NCBI GenBank assembly: GCA_034769895.1
Contig: CM068372.1
Location: forward strand, 235,618,843 to 235,682,842
Length of the DNA: 64,000 nt
Direction: 5' to 3'
DNA from: Magicicada septendecula
Taxonomy: Eukaryota > Arthropoda > Insecta > Hemiptera > Cicadidae
Shown here: positions 12,182-25,483 of the stretch, piece after piece
Layout: each line of letters begins with the position of its first letter
How positions within the stretch are numbered: position 1 is the stretch's first letter
The notes under the pieces: model-generated
Databases searched by the model: none
Seen by the model: the letters and a program-made list of their open reading frames with translations, nothing else
What the model was told of the DNA's origin: nothing
Translations under genes and position numbers: made by a program

Positions 12182-12460
12182 CAGAGATGAACCGACGAGA
12201 TCAGCAATGCTTGGTAAGAACGTGGGACAGAAAAAAATTGCGTTTACCACTGCCACCTTGCGGTCAGACAGTGGAAGCTTATCCGGTTAATTCAAATGCT
12301 AAGGAGCGAATGTCCAGCTGCTAACTGGACATTCGCGCCTTAGCATTTGAATTAACCGGATAAGCTTCCACTGTCTGACCGCAAGGTGGCAGTGGTAAAC
12401 GCAATTTTTTTCTGTCCCACGTTCTTACCAAGCATTGCTGATCTCCTCGGTTCATCTCTG
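12182..12460. repeat. Near-perfect palindrome, 136-bp arms, 7-bp centre
   Basis: Arms 12182-12317 and 12325-12460 are reverse complements with about two mismatches. The spacer is CTGCTAA. It lies in the 5' non-coding part of the hAT element and creates two mirror-image ORFs that are artefacts. Confidence 0.95.
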
Positions 12461-12727
12461 ACTTTAAACACATCTGGTGCTGCTCAGCCGATGTGTACCT
12501 TACACCGTATTTCTGAGTGATAACTTTTTCATGTATGTAAGTCATCATGCATCGTATTGTGTGCAGTTTCATACATGGCTATACAGTCACCCATGCTGAG
12601 CGGTTTTATCAAAACAAACGCACTTGTACACTTTCACTGTAAACTTTTTAAAATCTAATAACATACCACTTAGGCAAAAATCTGGGGGGGCCTGGGCCCC
12701 CCCGACCCCAGGCTAGAACCGCTACTG

Positions 12728-13980
12728 TTGCCAATGGATAAAAAGTACGCTTTTGTTTTCGCAGCATATTGGAGGGCATGTTTTAATGACACATGCTCAT
12801 TTGAAGTCTCTTCATTATTTTTTATTTTATCACAAGAAGATGTTACTTCTATGTCTGCATCTGCTTCACTTGAAGAGCTCACGATCTCTTCTTTATTCAA
12901 TGGAGTATCTTCTGTTTCATGGTAATTGTCTATATACAAAATATTATTGCACTTCAATCCGAACACATCTAAAAGAGAGTAAGTTCTTTTTGGCTTCACT
13001 GTCTTGAAGTTCAGCAGAGACATTACTGTTCCCTTTATCAGGGAAACCACACTTTATAAAACAACTGTAAGCCATCTGTTGTTTTATTTGTTCAACAGAT
13101 GTGATAAATCCACATGATTGCATCCAAAACAGTCACAATTTTATTTGAGACTCAGTGAACATTTGTTCAGTGTTATTGACATTGTTTAGCAAATGTTTCA
13201 ACACCCGCAGTATAGAGAACTTTTAAGATCATAAAAAATCTTAAAGTTCTCTGTATTGAACTTTAAGATTTTTTGTGATTCCTTAATATAAAGGTTGGAA
13301 AACAATTACATTTGGAGGCAGAAACATGAGCTTTGTGTTAGTACACTGTAAATTGTCAGGACGCAACATGGCGTTGTCCAAAAATAAAACCACACGGCGT
13401 TTTCTTTTTCTCATTTTATTATAAAACTCTGACAACTGCTCACTCATTATTTCCTTTGTCATCCATTCCTTTTTGTTTTAACATCAGTCTATTTGTAATG
13501 CACTGATATTAACATCAGAGAAGCAACAGGGTTTTTTTGTATGTCCAATTATTAACGGTTGTTCAAATTATCCAACCAAGTTATAAACAACGTTATAGTT
13601 AAACAATTTTTTGAGTGTTTGATACCAGGCCCATTTACCTGATGCCATCATCATTTTCACTGGCAATGCTTGATAAAAGAGTCTGGTTTCATCGAGGTTA
13701 TAAGTATATCTTCCTTACTGTAGTCAGCAATGTCTTACAGTCTTGGACTTCTCCTGTATTCACTGATCCAGCTTCTCCTGACACGTTTTTGTAGGAAATT
13801 TTGTGCAGTTTTCAAATTTATCAACCCATCCATACAAAGTCTTGAAGTTTACCAAACCCTTTTCTTTAGCAATTTCACTTGCCTTTTCTTGAACTAAAGG
13901 CTCAAAAATTGGGATTCTACACCTCAAAAATTGGGCTCAAAAATACCTCTTGTTCTACACAGCCATTCATGTATAAATTT
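12728..13980 (-). pseudogene. Decayed pogo/Tigger transposase, interrupted by hAT
   Basis: The minus-strand translation from about 13980 shows, in broken frames, NFKTLYGWVDKF, then the first catalytic block NLDETRLFYQALP, the second block VVLFLDNAMLRPDN, and FLPPNVIVFQPL (the DDE third-Asp region, degenerate). The last part (12670-13050) holds an acidic Tigger-like C-terminus that runs into the hAT terminus. Confidence 0.7.
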
Positions 13981-14234
13981 TCTTGATTATAATCTGATGA
14001 TGGCTTAGAAGTCCAATGGGTGCAGTGCCTCATTACTAATCTAGAGGTTCCATATTCAGTTTTTCGGTGCATAAAAAAAATCACGGTGTTTTTGAGTCCC
14101 AGGTCGGCAGCCTGTGGAAATGAGTGCCTGGGATAACATCCTGTGGGAACTATGGTTGGGTGACCACACTACCTTCCTTGTGTGTGCTTAACAACTCATG
14201 TACGGCAGCCTACTCGCTTAACAGAAGGGACTCA

Positions 14235-14456
<222 letters not shown>

Positions 14457-14588
14457 TCATCAACACATATTAATGAATTTTCATACAAATAGTTAAGGTC
14501 TAAATAAAACAAAACAAAAAACATGGGCTATATTATTATTTACGACTTAGTCTATTACTTAGCCTATTTATGGAATACATTCATTCTG

Positions 14589-14696
<108 letters not shown>

Positions 14697-16204
14697 GAAT
14701 CATGACTACCTGGCCCAGTCCTTGGCACAATTAGTAACAAAATTGATTCTGATTCTATATGTCAAGTGTAAAAATCAGCTGATTTGTCATAATTTTCAAA
14801 CCTAAGTGCCTAACATTAAGAAATCAGTGACAGAAGCAGACAACAACAAAAGATTTTTCAAGCTATAGTTTTATATACTGTTAAGTTATTATAATTTCTG
14901 TCCATTTTATTGGCACTGCCATGATTATATCTAAAATTTAATATCTCAGATAAACATATGAATAAGCCCTTTGAATAACTAGTTAGCTCCCTGAGCTGTA
15001 TAAATCACTCATGTTTTTAATGAAATATATTTATTATATAAATTTCAATATTAAGTAATTTTTAAACTATCAGAAAAATTATAAAGAACACCAATTTAGT
15101 AAAAGAAAAAAAAATGTAAAGCAGAGAATCACAATAAACACTAAAAATTTCGAATTGTTTTTTTAGTTACATTTATACCCATAATGTCTAAATAATAAAT
15201 AGTTATTTATCATTAAAAGTCGTAGATATTTAAGGTTATGAATATTTCCATAAAAATCTATAGGCCCACACCTAATACTTTTCAGAAATATACATCATTG
15301 ATAACAATATATAAAGATTTTTGTAAACATAGCTTACAAACATTATGAGAATCAAAAACTACTCAACTGTTGGGCCATGGTCAATTGTTTACAGATTGAT
15401 ACATATTTTTCTCTGAAGGTTTCGGCCACCCACTGGAGGCCTTGTTCAGTAGTAAAAATTGTTCGACAGAGGCTGGCAGGCTGAACGTACTCCAAGCTGA
15501 GGTATAAGCAATAAGTTTCTGAGGAAGCGAGGGGCGATAATTTTACCCCCCACTAAAGTATGGCTTTAAATGAAATCAGGCATACGGCTTTACCGAGCCT
15601 GTCAAGAGTGAAGCTGCTCTGTGATTGGCTCTCTGGGTTGATAGTGTTATATATGGCAACGTTGCAACAAGTATTATATACACTTACACAAATACATTAC
15701 CACGTACTCAACACAACTATAAAGTGTATTATACCGGCCAGGTCGCAGGATTTTTTTTCTCGTTGCGTCAAGTATATGTAGTTGCACAATAATTAAATAA
15801 TTTTCAAAGAGGAGTGATATGTTGTTGACATGAAATAATTATTTAAAACCGTTTCAAAAAAATCATTCTATGCTTTATTAACATTAATAGAAAAATATTA
15901 AAATTTCAAATATTAGATAAATAAATATTCACTTTTATAAGCTTCACAAAGATAATGTAACCTGCTATGCTGTTCATAACATATCAACAAAATAAACAAC
16001 CACATAATCTTACTAGCTAAACAAACATGTTAAACATATTATTTAAATCCTTTTTATTTTTGTGTGTGTCTGAAATGAACTCAAATTTTAACTAATAATA
16101 GCAACTCATTTACAAACAAAATAATATTAAGACTCAAGAATAAAATTTATTGTTGCTATAAACAAAATAAAATAATATAACATTTACTTCCAATCTATTA
16201 TTTA

Positions 16205-17569
16205 CGAGGGCTATTCAGATAGTAACAGACGTTTTGACCGACTGCGGCGGTGGGCGGGGATAGAGCCGCCATCTTGGTGTCAGAACGTTTCTACACTCAG
16301 TACACATCCAGCTGTGGTAGCGTGCGGTCTGTGCCCCTCTTACTTTGCTCTCTGTGACGTGTTAAAATGTGCGCTGCAATAGAAAATCCCGCCACTTGTG
16401 AGGTGCGTTCTGTGATTAGGTTTTTGTTGGCAAAAAATCACAAACCAATTGAAATTTATCGCCAACTTTGTGATGTGTATGGAAAAGGAATAATGAGTGA
16501 AAGCGGAGTGAGGCAATGGTGCATTGATTTTAAAAATGGCCGTACCAATGTTCACGATGAGGACCGCAGTGGTAGACCTAGCCTTGTGACTGATGAACTG
16601 GTGATGAAAATCAACGACAAAATTCGTGAAGATCGTCGTTTCACGATTACGGAACTTTCGAAACATTTTCCCCAAATTTCACGGAGTTTGGTGCATGAAA
16701 TTGTCGCGGAAAAGCTTGGTTACCACAAATTTTGTGCTAGGTGGATTCCGAAAATCCTAACAGAAGACCACAAAAAACAGAGACTGGCTGCAGCACTAAC
16801 TTTCCTCGAAGATTACGACAAAAATGGTAACAAAGTTATCGATCGTATCGTAACTGGGGACGAGACTTGGGTGAAGCATGTCAATAGTGAAACAAAAAGG
16901 CAGTCGATGGAATGGGGACACACAAATTCTCAAAAGAAACCAAGGAAGTGTTTGCAAACGCTGTCAGCTTCTTGCTGCCTTTTTGTTTCACTATTGACAT
17001 GCTAGATCATGGCTACTGTGTTTTGGGACTCTGAAGGAGTGATTCTCGTTGATTTTCTTGAACGTGGCACAACAATTAACTCAGAGAGGTATTGTGAAAC
17101 ACTGAGAAAGTTAAGGCGTGCGATACAAAACAAGCATCGGGGAAAACTTAGTGCGAAGGTTTTGTTTTTTCACGACAACGCACGTCCACACACGGCCAAT
17201 CGTACCCGAGAGCTCTTCGATGGTTTTGGATGGGAGGTGTTCGATCATCCACCATACAGCCCGGATTTGGCGCCGAGCGACTATCACCTCTTCCCAGCGA
17301 TGAAGACGTGGCTCGCTACACAACGCTTTGATACTAACGCCGAACTGCATGCCGGTGTAAACCAGTGGTTGAAATCGCAGGCGGCAGATTTCTACAGAGA
17401 CGGTATTGAAAAAATTGTGCCACGGTATGATAAGTGCCTTAATTTGAATGGCGATTATGTAGAAAAATAGCTTAAGAGTGTACCTTTCAAATGTATAATA
17501 TAAAATTTTGTTTTTTCATTTTGTAAATTTTTTATTTCAAAACGTCTGTTACTTTCTGGATAGCCCTCG
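16205..17569 (+). mobile_element. mariner element, 1365 bp, both ends present
   Basis: Terminal inverted repeats of about 33 bp (CGAGGGCTATTCAGATAGTA left; CGAGGGCTATCCAGAAAGTA reading inward from the right) are flanked by TA target duplications at 16203-16204 and 17570-17571. It carries one transposase gene and is nested in the Penelope-like composite. Confidence 0.97.
16367..17470 (+). pseudogene. mariner transposase with internal inverted-repeat stop
   Basis: A D,D34D transposase that would cut and join the element's ends. The N-terminal paired-type helix-turn-helix (about residues 10-110, including SGVRQWCIDFKNGRTNVHDE) is intact. The catalytic blocks are TGDETWV, HDNARPHT and YSPDLAPSDYHLF. 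The frame is open over 367 codons except for one TAG at 17003-17005. It lies at the end of a 28-bp insert (16975-17002) that is the exact reverse complement of the element's own bases 16876-16903. Downstream, MATVFWDSEGVILVDF continues in the same frame to the natural stop. Without the insert the gene looks young. Confidence 0.93.
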
Positions 17570-18929
17570 TATTTCTACTGACACACCCAAATTTGTAACA
17601 TACAACAAAAGATTAGTACTTTTCTAGATTTTCTTGTTAAATTAAATTCTCTTATTTAACTACTATTTAACTTTCAAACTTTAATTATTTACTGTTCATA
17701 CATAAGTTCTTTTTGAGAGCTCTTTTCACAACAAAAAATATAAATTTTTTTATCACCTGCATACATCTGCCGTTACCGTTGCGTGTGTGTATGCATCAGA
17801 ATCCTGAGAATTTGATGATGATGATGATGATGATTATGCTGATGCTGTGTTCGTTGTCTCTACGGGTTGTTGTTGCTGACGCTCCAGAGTTCCTCCATAC
17901 GTCTTGGTGTATGTGTGGTAAAGTATGTGTGGTCCTGATCGGTCGGTAAACTGGCAGCGTGACGTTGTGTGAAGATTTCTGAAGTCTGAGACCAGCCCAA
18001 AATTGCTGGTGGTATTTATACTGGACGGCAATCTGACAGGTTCAGGACTGTTTTCGACATGTTAAATATTGTCAGTTCATGCAAAGCATCCTTTTAATTA
18101 CAAATCACTTTTTGGTTCATTTTCGCGATTTCATGAACACCCTCGTAGCATGAGCGATATCATTGTTTGCGTAATTTTTTTATGGTCACTCACATGTACC
18201 ACACTTATTAATTATTATTTAATTACCCTAGTAATTAACATTACATTAGTTAGCGTCTTTATTATTGCACATTTTTTGCAATAATTTTATATCACCATAC
18301 TCGTTAAAAATTCCTCAATGTAATGGTGTCTTTATAATTGGGGTAAGTCTTTGTTCACAGGTTTAAAACGTATTAATTAGTTTATTTTAATCCTGTTAAA
18401 ACCTGATTTATTGACAACCAACAATTTGTACGTGTCTCCCCTTCTCGTTGTTCAATGCAGGTCAGAACTATCGTACACACACATGCACACAAATGCTGTA
18501 TTTTACGCTACCGAAGCAGGTGTCACTTTCGACAGGCCCCAGCCTGTACTTTCCCGCACAAAATTGTTTAAAACTGTTCGTCGTATTCTTTTTTACACTA
18601 ATTATTTACAAAACATACCGCCCTGGGCAAATATGCAAATATATGTATTGTTGCAATAGGTAACCTCGCTCCTTTAGAAATTTATTGCTTATACCTCAGC
18701 TTGGGGTACGTTTGGGTTGCCATCATGTGTCGAACAATTTTTAATACTGAAGAAGGCCTCCAGTAGGTGGCAAAAACATTTAGAGAAAGATATGCATCAA
18801 TCTATAAGCAACTGACCATGGCCCAACAGCCCAGTAGTTTTTGAATCTTATAATGTTGATTCTCGCCGTGAAAACCTACATAATAGACATAGCTTACAAA
18901 CATTTTTAAGACCATCCAAAATGTTCACA

Positions 18930-20440
18930 GAGTGTTGAGAGATATTAATTCTGTCAAATCATTAAAGATATGAAGTTTGTATTTTGAATAAAATTCCTCA
19001 TAACTTGATTGCCCACATAGACTTTTACAATTTTCTTAAAATTGTAAGTTCTGTTTTTTGGCCAGGATGCTCCTAAAAGTTAAACAAATTTTTCTGATTT
19101 GGGTTAAAATTCCCTTCAGTCTGACAACTGGTTGCAAATTTACAATTTTCTTTTTAAATTTTTGATCCCTGGTGTGCAAAACTTCAGAAATTTCAAAAAC
19201 TGTACACTATATTCGGATTTTGGTTAAAATTACTTGATACACCACATGGATTTTTGTGATTTTATCAAAATTTTGACCCACTTTTAGGCTTGGTGTCCCC
19301 AAGTTTTGAAATTTCAAAAAGTGAAGACTATATTTAGACTTTGCTTAAAAATTCCCTTTAATTTGATATTCCACATGGATTTTTGCAATCATATCAAAAC
19401 TTTGACCCACTATTTGGACTCTAGAGTTTCAGAATTGTAAGATTTTCAAAATTGAACACTATACGCCTATATTCAAATATTTTTGCTTTAATTTAACACC
19501 CCACATGGATTTTGCAAAAACCTTTTTCACAATTTTGACCCCCTCACATTTATGCTTGCCGTCCCCCTAGGTTTCAGGGAATCAATCTAAAAAACAATAT
19601 GGGTCTGTACGAAAAATATGGACACACTTGCCAAGTTTTATGAAAATCTGCTGATGCATTCAAAAGTTACCACGAGACATAGTCCAAAAGATTGACATAC
19701 AGACAAATACCAAATGGTAGAGTTAAAACTGAGAACTCAAAGTTCATCATTCAAAGTTTTCCTGCATATGCAATCTTCATCACAGAAATACTTCAGTATT
19801 GTTTAAACAAATGTTAAGGGGTTGTATATACTGTACTGCCAGTTTGTATTTAACTTTCCTATGCCTTTACTTCAAATTCAAAAGCAATTTATTCTGTTAA
19901 AAGTTAGCAAACTCTATACACAAGTTTAAATAAACTAGAAGCTCCTTGAGCTGCAGAACTCACTCAGACTTTTATAATTTTCCATATTTAGACTTCCTTT
20001 TTGACCTCTGCTGTTCCTAACGTTAAAAAATGTTTTAGTCTAAACACTATAAAGAGTTGCAGTAAAATTTCATTTAGCTTAAAATTCATATGTGCAGGGA
20101 TTTGTACAATTTTTTCAAACTTGTTTTAATTTTGAAATTTAAAAACTTGAAACTACATTCTAACTGTGGTTAAAATTCTCTTTAATTTGATAGTCCCACA
20201 TGTATTTATCAAATTTTTTCAATTTTGGGCCCGTCACATATTTGCTCCCTCCTCCCCTTTTTTTGGGGAGATTAATTTAAAAAAAAAACAACAGCAGGGC
20301 TCTGTGGGGTTCAGATATGGACATGCATGCCAAGTGTTATGAAAATCAGTTGATGCATTTAAAAGTTATTATGAGACATGCTCCAAACAGACAGACTGAC
20401 AAATGCCAAACGGTTGAGTTGAACCTGACAACTCGCTTTG
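18930..20440. repeat. Degenerate tandem field, roughly 150-bp period
   Basis: Paragraphs containing CCCACATGGATTTTTG, AAAATTTTGACCCAC and GAAATTTCAAAAA recur about every 130-160 bp with heavy divergence. Two larger blocks, around 19600-19720 and 20300-20420, share TATGAAAATC.G.TGATGCAT and end in CAGACAAA-type words. No coding potential is seen. Confidence 0.6.
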
Positions 20441-21157
20441 CCCCTTTAATTAAGAAAGGTACTAGTTTATAGTTATATAAGTAGGAGGTGTTGCCTGCAA
20501 AAGAAAGTCAACATCACAGCTTATGTGGCTCAGCTGATGGCCACATTAAGCAAGACAGCTGCAAGTCCACTATACTTAGTTTAAAACTGCCATAATTTTT
20601 CCATGTTATGATAAACAGTAATGTGTTTAGGAAACAATAATCCAGTGCTATTTACTAAGGCTGTCATAAAAGTAGGCACTTACTGGCACATTCTCCATAT
20701 CTTTATATTTACATGGGATTTTACACAGTGTGTCCTCTCAACTTTCTGTCTGTCTTTACTCTCCCCTCTCTTTAACAGATATGAAACATCAATTATTTTG
20801 TTTACCATAGAACTTTGAGTGACTCTCACCAAAATATGATAACAGTTGGATCAGTGAACACCGAAAAGCAAAAGTCCAGTCAACTTTCCCAGCCAGTAGG
20901 ATTTTATAATTCCAACTTTCCCAGTCAATTTATAATTTAATTGACCACTACTCCCTCAGCCTAAGAGTCAAAATACTCACAAACCCCATGGGCTGATATG
21001 CCATCTAAGACGATTTTCCTGACCTATCTGACATGTTCACTGTCCGACCCCCATGGTCTACCTACCATGAAACTGACTGTACTCTAAAAAAAAGTTGAGA
21101 AAATGTGTATGGTCCTTAAAACCTCTAAGGTGATTTCTTATAGGTGAATCCTCTAAT
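20441..21157. other. Intron 6 stretch with nothing recognised
   Basis: No exon, element or structured repeat that I can support. Confidence 0.5.
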
Positions 21158-21317
21158 CTGACTGCTTCCATCATAATATTTTTCTTACTTGACGTTTCTA
21201 TCCCTGAAACCTGGGATCACCCTCAGAAAAAAGTTTGAAATCTTCTACTGAGAACTATCCAAGATTCCAGGGATCAAAATGTCAAACAAGAGAAATATTA
21301 TGATGGAAGCAGTCTGA
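21158..21317. repeat. Foldback repeat, about 55-bp arms
   Basis: The left arm contains ACTGCTTCCATCATAATATT and the right arm AATATTATGATGGAAGCAGT. Both continue with matching but diverged sequence toward a loop of about 45 bp. It could be a small MITE or a relic of one. Confidence 0.75.
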
Positions 21318-21435
21318 ATAGATGTGTCTGGTAGCTGCTATAATTATAATCTGCAGCACATAAAAATGTTAAGAATTCACACCATTCATTTTGTTTAACA
21401 AGCATCATAACTAATTCACACACACTCTTTCTCTA

Positions 21436-21675
<240 letters not shown>

Positions 21676-22288
21676 TTACATGGAATGACGTATAGACAGT
21701 TCTGAGTGCATGGGCAATCGTTCAACTATTATGCGCTCAATTACCTTCCACTTCAATTTTTTCTGACTATCTTGCAATATTTGTGCAACAAGCAGGTTAA
21801 CAGGAACACTAGCTAGTTATTTGTGCTTTAAATTGTAGACTTTTTATAATTTAATTGACCATTCCCAAACTTATTTCCTTTTTTAATGTTTGTTATTGTT
21901 GTGAAAACCACAATTTAAGGCAATGATTCCACAATTAATTAAAAAAGGTACAACCTGTTTAACCAAGCAATTAAATACTAATATTATATCCAGTGAATTG
22001 TCACTAAATACATAATACCACAAGTAACAATTATTCACTGTAATTACTAAATCACTTTACTACAGAATGAATTTTAAATCTTATAGTTAACATAATTTAG
22101 AAGTCATAATATATCTGTCTGAAACATAAGTTTTCATCAAATGACTGGTTATTTCTGGCAGGTTTCTAGATATTTAAGTTTTTGAATTTGATTTTTGAAC
22201 AGAAATATCATAAACAGATCTAGTCGAGATGCCACTACAAACTTATTGGTATTTTTACTGTTAACATGATTATTTTATCAGAAAGTTA

Positions 22289-22528
<240 letters not shown>

Positions 22529-22619
22529 TTATAAACAATTATGTTGCTTAACATTCAATAATAAATATTAATAATTTATAAACATTTTAGTCCAGATGTC
22601 GGAAAAGAGCTTTAAAAGT

Positions 22620-23460
22620 ACAGATTTAAAAGAACCTGTTAGGCTGGAAGGAGGCTCTACATCCTTGCTGTTCAATCACAGCCTTGCACAAGGTAATGCA
22701 CAATCCTGATACTAATGGACATACCAGCTACAGGCTAACATAGGTTCATGCCTATGCAGACGATCATCATTCTGTTTGGCAGGAAGATGATGACCCCTTT
22801 GGAAATATTTCAAAACCTATAGAGGGAAGGATGTCCAATGGGCCTAAAATAAATGAACAGAAAACTAAATTTATTAGAATGAGTGCATCAGAGGAACTGT
22901 AAAATCAGGGATTAATTGTTTGAAGAGGTAGCAAGTTTTACATATATGGGAACGGATATGAATAATACAAACCACATACCAGTAGAAATCAATACGAGGG
23001 TAAATGCTGTAATCCAAGTATACCATGAAAATAAGAACCTCTTCAGATTCAAAATAATCTCACGATCTACTAAACTGAAGCACTATAGAACTCTGATCAG
23101 GCCAGTGGTAACATATGGATCAGAAGCCTGGACCGTTACAACAGCAGATACCACTTCTTTAAATTGTTTGAATGGAAAATAAGAAAAAAATGTATGACCT
23201 GTAAAATAAGGAGAAAGAGTATACTGTATTAAGTCCAGCAGGATTGGCTGGTTTGGGGATGTGGAGAAATGAGTTGAGACAGGCATCCTGTATGAAGTGG
23301 AAGGAGTCAGGCAGGTAGGAAGACTGAGAAAGTGATAGTTGTAAGAGGTGGAAGCAGATTTGGGACGGATGGAAATCGCGAACTGAAGACACTGGCAGGA
23401 GAAAGAAGTGAGTCATGTTGAATAGTGGAGGAATACAATGTCCATACAGGGGTATAGTGC
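22620..23460 (+). pseudogene. LINE reverse transcriptase C-terminal part
   Basis: The AYADD catalytic box of a non-LTR reverse transcriptase lies near 22752-22768. It is followed by GPKINEQKTKF, then FEEVASFTYMGTDMNNTN, RTLIRPVVTYGSEAW near 23090, and a basic tail resembling R.RPRK at 23310-23400. Motif order matches RTE/CFDP2-type elements. Many stops and frameshifts. It lies antisense in JNK intron 4. Confidence 0.8.
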
Positions 23461-23599
23461 TCATGTGATCATGGGTCTTCTCTTATTTTTAACGTTTTCA
23501 ATACACAATATTGGCAGTGTTAAACAGACCATACTCATACTTAATACAGGCACTCAGTTTTCATGTGTTCAAACACACTTTACCTGTATGTTTATTGCG

Positions 23600-24330
23600 C
23601 GAGGTTAATTCATTTGTTACATAGCCTGCTGTTATAATTTAGTTCAATATTTTACCAGTAGATGTCTTGTACAAACCAGTAACGTAATCAAGTGTTCAGG
23701 GTCAGCTGTTGCATGTTTTAGGCGCATTGTGTTTCCAATGTAAACATAATGTCAAATACTCATGGTTTTCACTTGATGAATCAATCAATATATGATGAAA
23801 ATTCCGATCAATTTAATTCCAGAACTGATTATATGGATAAGAATGTACCTAAGAGCCTGATGAATCTTCTGACGATGAAACAGAAATATAATTTCATACA
23901 CATAACCTAAATGGAATACGCGTATTTTCATGTATATTTTATTTTGATTATTTCGTCCTGTAGTAGTTATATTAGTTTTACTTGTATGCAGATACATCAC
24001 AAAAAGAACCAATGCAGTAAAGGAGGAAGTCGTGACAGTGATTTCGATACTGACTGGACTGATATCCAGCTTCACTGATATCTCTGTGTTTGAACGAGAA
24101 TCTCTTAGAATAGTACCAACTGATGAAAATGATTCAGTATTTTGCCTTTTTCTTTGACGGAGACAAATTAAATTAGTTATTAGAGTGTTTATATAATTAC
24201 CATAAGTTGAAATAATGAAGATTACACAATTTTTTTGGGTGATAAAAGGGTATGTTTAAAACTAATTTGTTAAAACTGTTTTCATGTGATCAGAATACTC
24301 AGAATATACATCAAATCTGCAGAGAAGAGG
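23600..24330 (+). other. Intron 4 stretch, possible piggyBac-like relic
   Basis: An acidic segment translating as DSDFDTDWTDIQL (24031-24071) in a broken plus-strand context recalls the acidic N-terminus of piggyBac-derived proteins. There is no DDD core, so I cannot call it firmly. Confidence 0.2.
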
Positions 24331-24529
24331 CTTAAAAATTATATAATGTAAATATTGTTTTTTTAAAAGATAAATTTGCTACAATTTGTTGAAACAATGC
24401 TAAAATGGTTGTTCACTACAGAATGACAAGAAAAAATGGTGGTGCTGAATGAGTTAACATAACATGGTTTACAAACATGCAGTTGACAGCATAACTCATG
24501 TTCAGATAAGTCATTTACAACTGTCACTA

Positions 24530-24685
<156 letters not shown>

Positions 24686-25154
24686 CTAAAACGTACATGA
24701 TATCTTTAATATTAACACAGCATTTACTAGCACTTAACATAATTAATAATAAAGCTGCTGGTATTAAATTAAAACATTTTTTTTACAAGGAATAATAAAT
24801 AGTTACAGCAATGAAACAACAACTTCTAAATTGAGTTAGTAGTAAAAAACATTTTCAGGGCTGTCTATTTTATGTTTCTGTATTTTTTTTGTCTAAAAAT
24901 TGAATTTAAGTACTATGCAAACCATTCAAGGATATGTTAACATACTGCTAATTATTTCCTAATTTTCATTAATTACTTACTAGTAACACTATTTACTATA
25001 TTCATTTTTTACTTCCAAGTTCCATAAGGAAATGGAGTATGGTCATGGCGAAAAAAATCGTATTCGAGACAACGGCTGATTCTGATTGTACTACCCTCAA
25101 AACATGAAGAAAAGTCCATTTTTCGAAAAGTGTCTATGTGTGTCTGTGTGTAGA

Positions 25155-25483
25155 ATTTTTTGTATGGCAAACGATAACAGCCGCAAATTCGAACAGAATC
25201 AAATAATTTTTTGTATACTTCCTGAATTGTAAAGGACTCAAGGCCTGTTGATCTTGCTGAGGATCGGTTAAGGGAAAGGGGTAGTTTACCTGCAACATCT
25301 TATGTTTTAACAAGAGTAATTTTTTTATGACGAACGATAACTGCCGTAAATTCAAACAGAATCAAATAATTTTTTACATATGTGTCTGAGTTGTAGAGGA
25401 CTCAAGGCCTATTGATTTTGGTGAAGATCGGTTACAGGGAAAGGGTAGTTTACCTGCAACGTTTTATGTTTTAACAAGAGTAA
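25155..25483. repeat. 163-bp tandem duplication, 2 units
   Basis: Each unit carries ACGATAAC.GCCG.AAATTC, GAACAGAATC/AAACAGAATC, ACTCAAGGCC and TAGTTTACCTGCAAC, and ends GTTTTAACAAGAGTAA. The word ACGATAAC starts at 25171 and 25334, giving a 163-bp period. The units differ at roughly 15% of positions. Confidence 0.9.

Larger units (their letters stand above)
9989..12727 (-). mobile_element. hAT element (ZMYM1-like), 3' end truncated
   Basis: The 5' end on the minus strand is CAGTAGCGGTTCTAGCC at 12727, followed by a G/C-tract block typical of this hAT group. The body carries a ZMYM1-like transposase. The 3' end, which would hold the dimerisation domain and the second terminal repeat, is missing at 9988, where mariner sequence begins. 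It is inserted into the Tigger relic. Confidence 0.75.
15345..18886. mobile_element. Penelope-like foldback composite with 18-bp target duplication
   Basis: An 18-bp direct repeat ACATAGCTTACAAACATT lies at 15327-15344 and 18887-18904. Just inside are imperfect inverted arms of about 190 bp (15350-15545 and 18665-18855). Both arms carry a CTGAA...GGCC...GGCC-type hairpin like the hammerhead-like motif of the Penelope elements nearby. The interior, apart from a nested mariner at 16205-17569, has no recognisable reverse transcriptase or GIY-YIG coding. I class it as Penelope-like from the arms and long target duplication, which is an inference. Confidence 0.6.

Noticed and set aside
12118..12572. 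Two mirror-image ORFs with the same internal peptide on opposite strands
   Set aside because: They arise from the palindrome at 12182-12460.
13203..13275. Short AT-rich inverted repeats around TTAAAGTTCTC
   Set aside because: Small and within decayed Tigger sequence. Likely chance or a minor local duplication.
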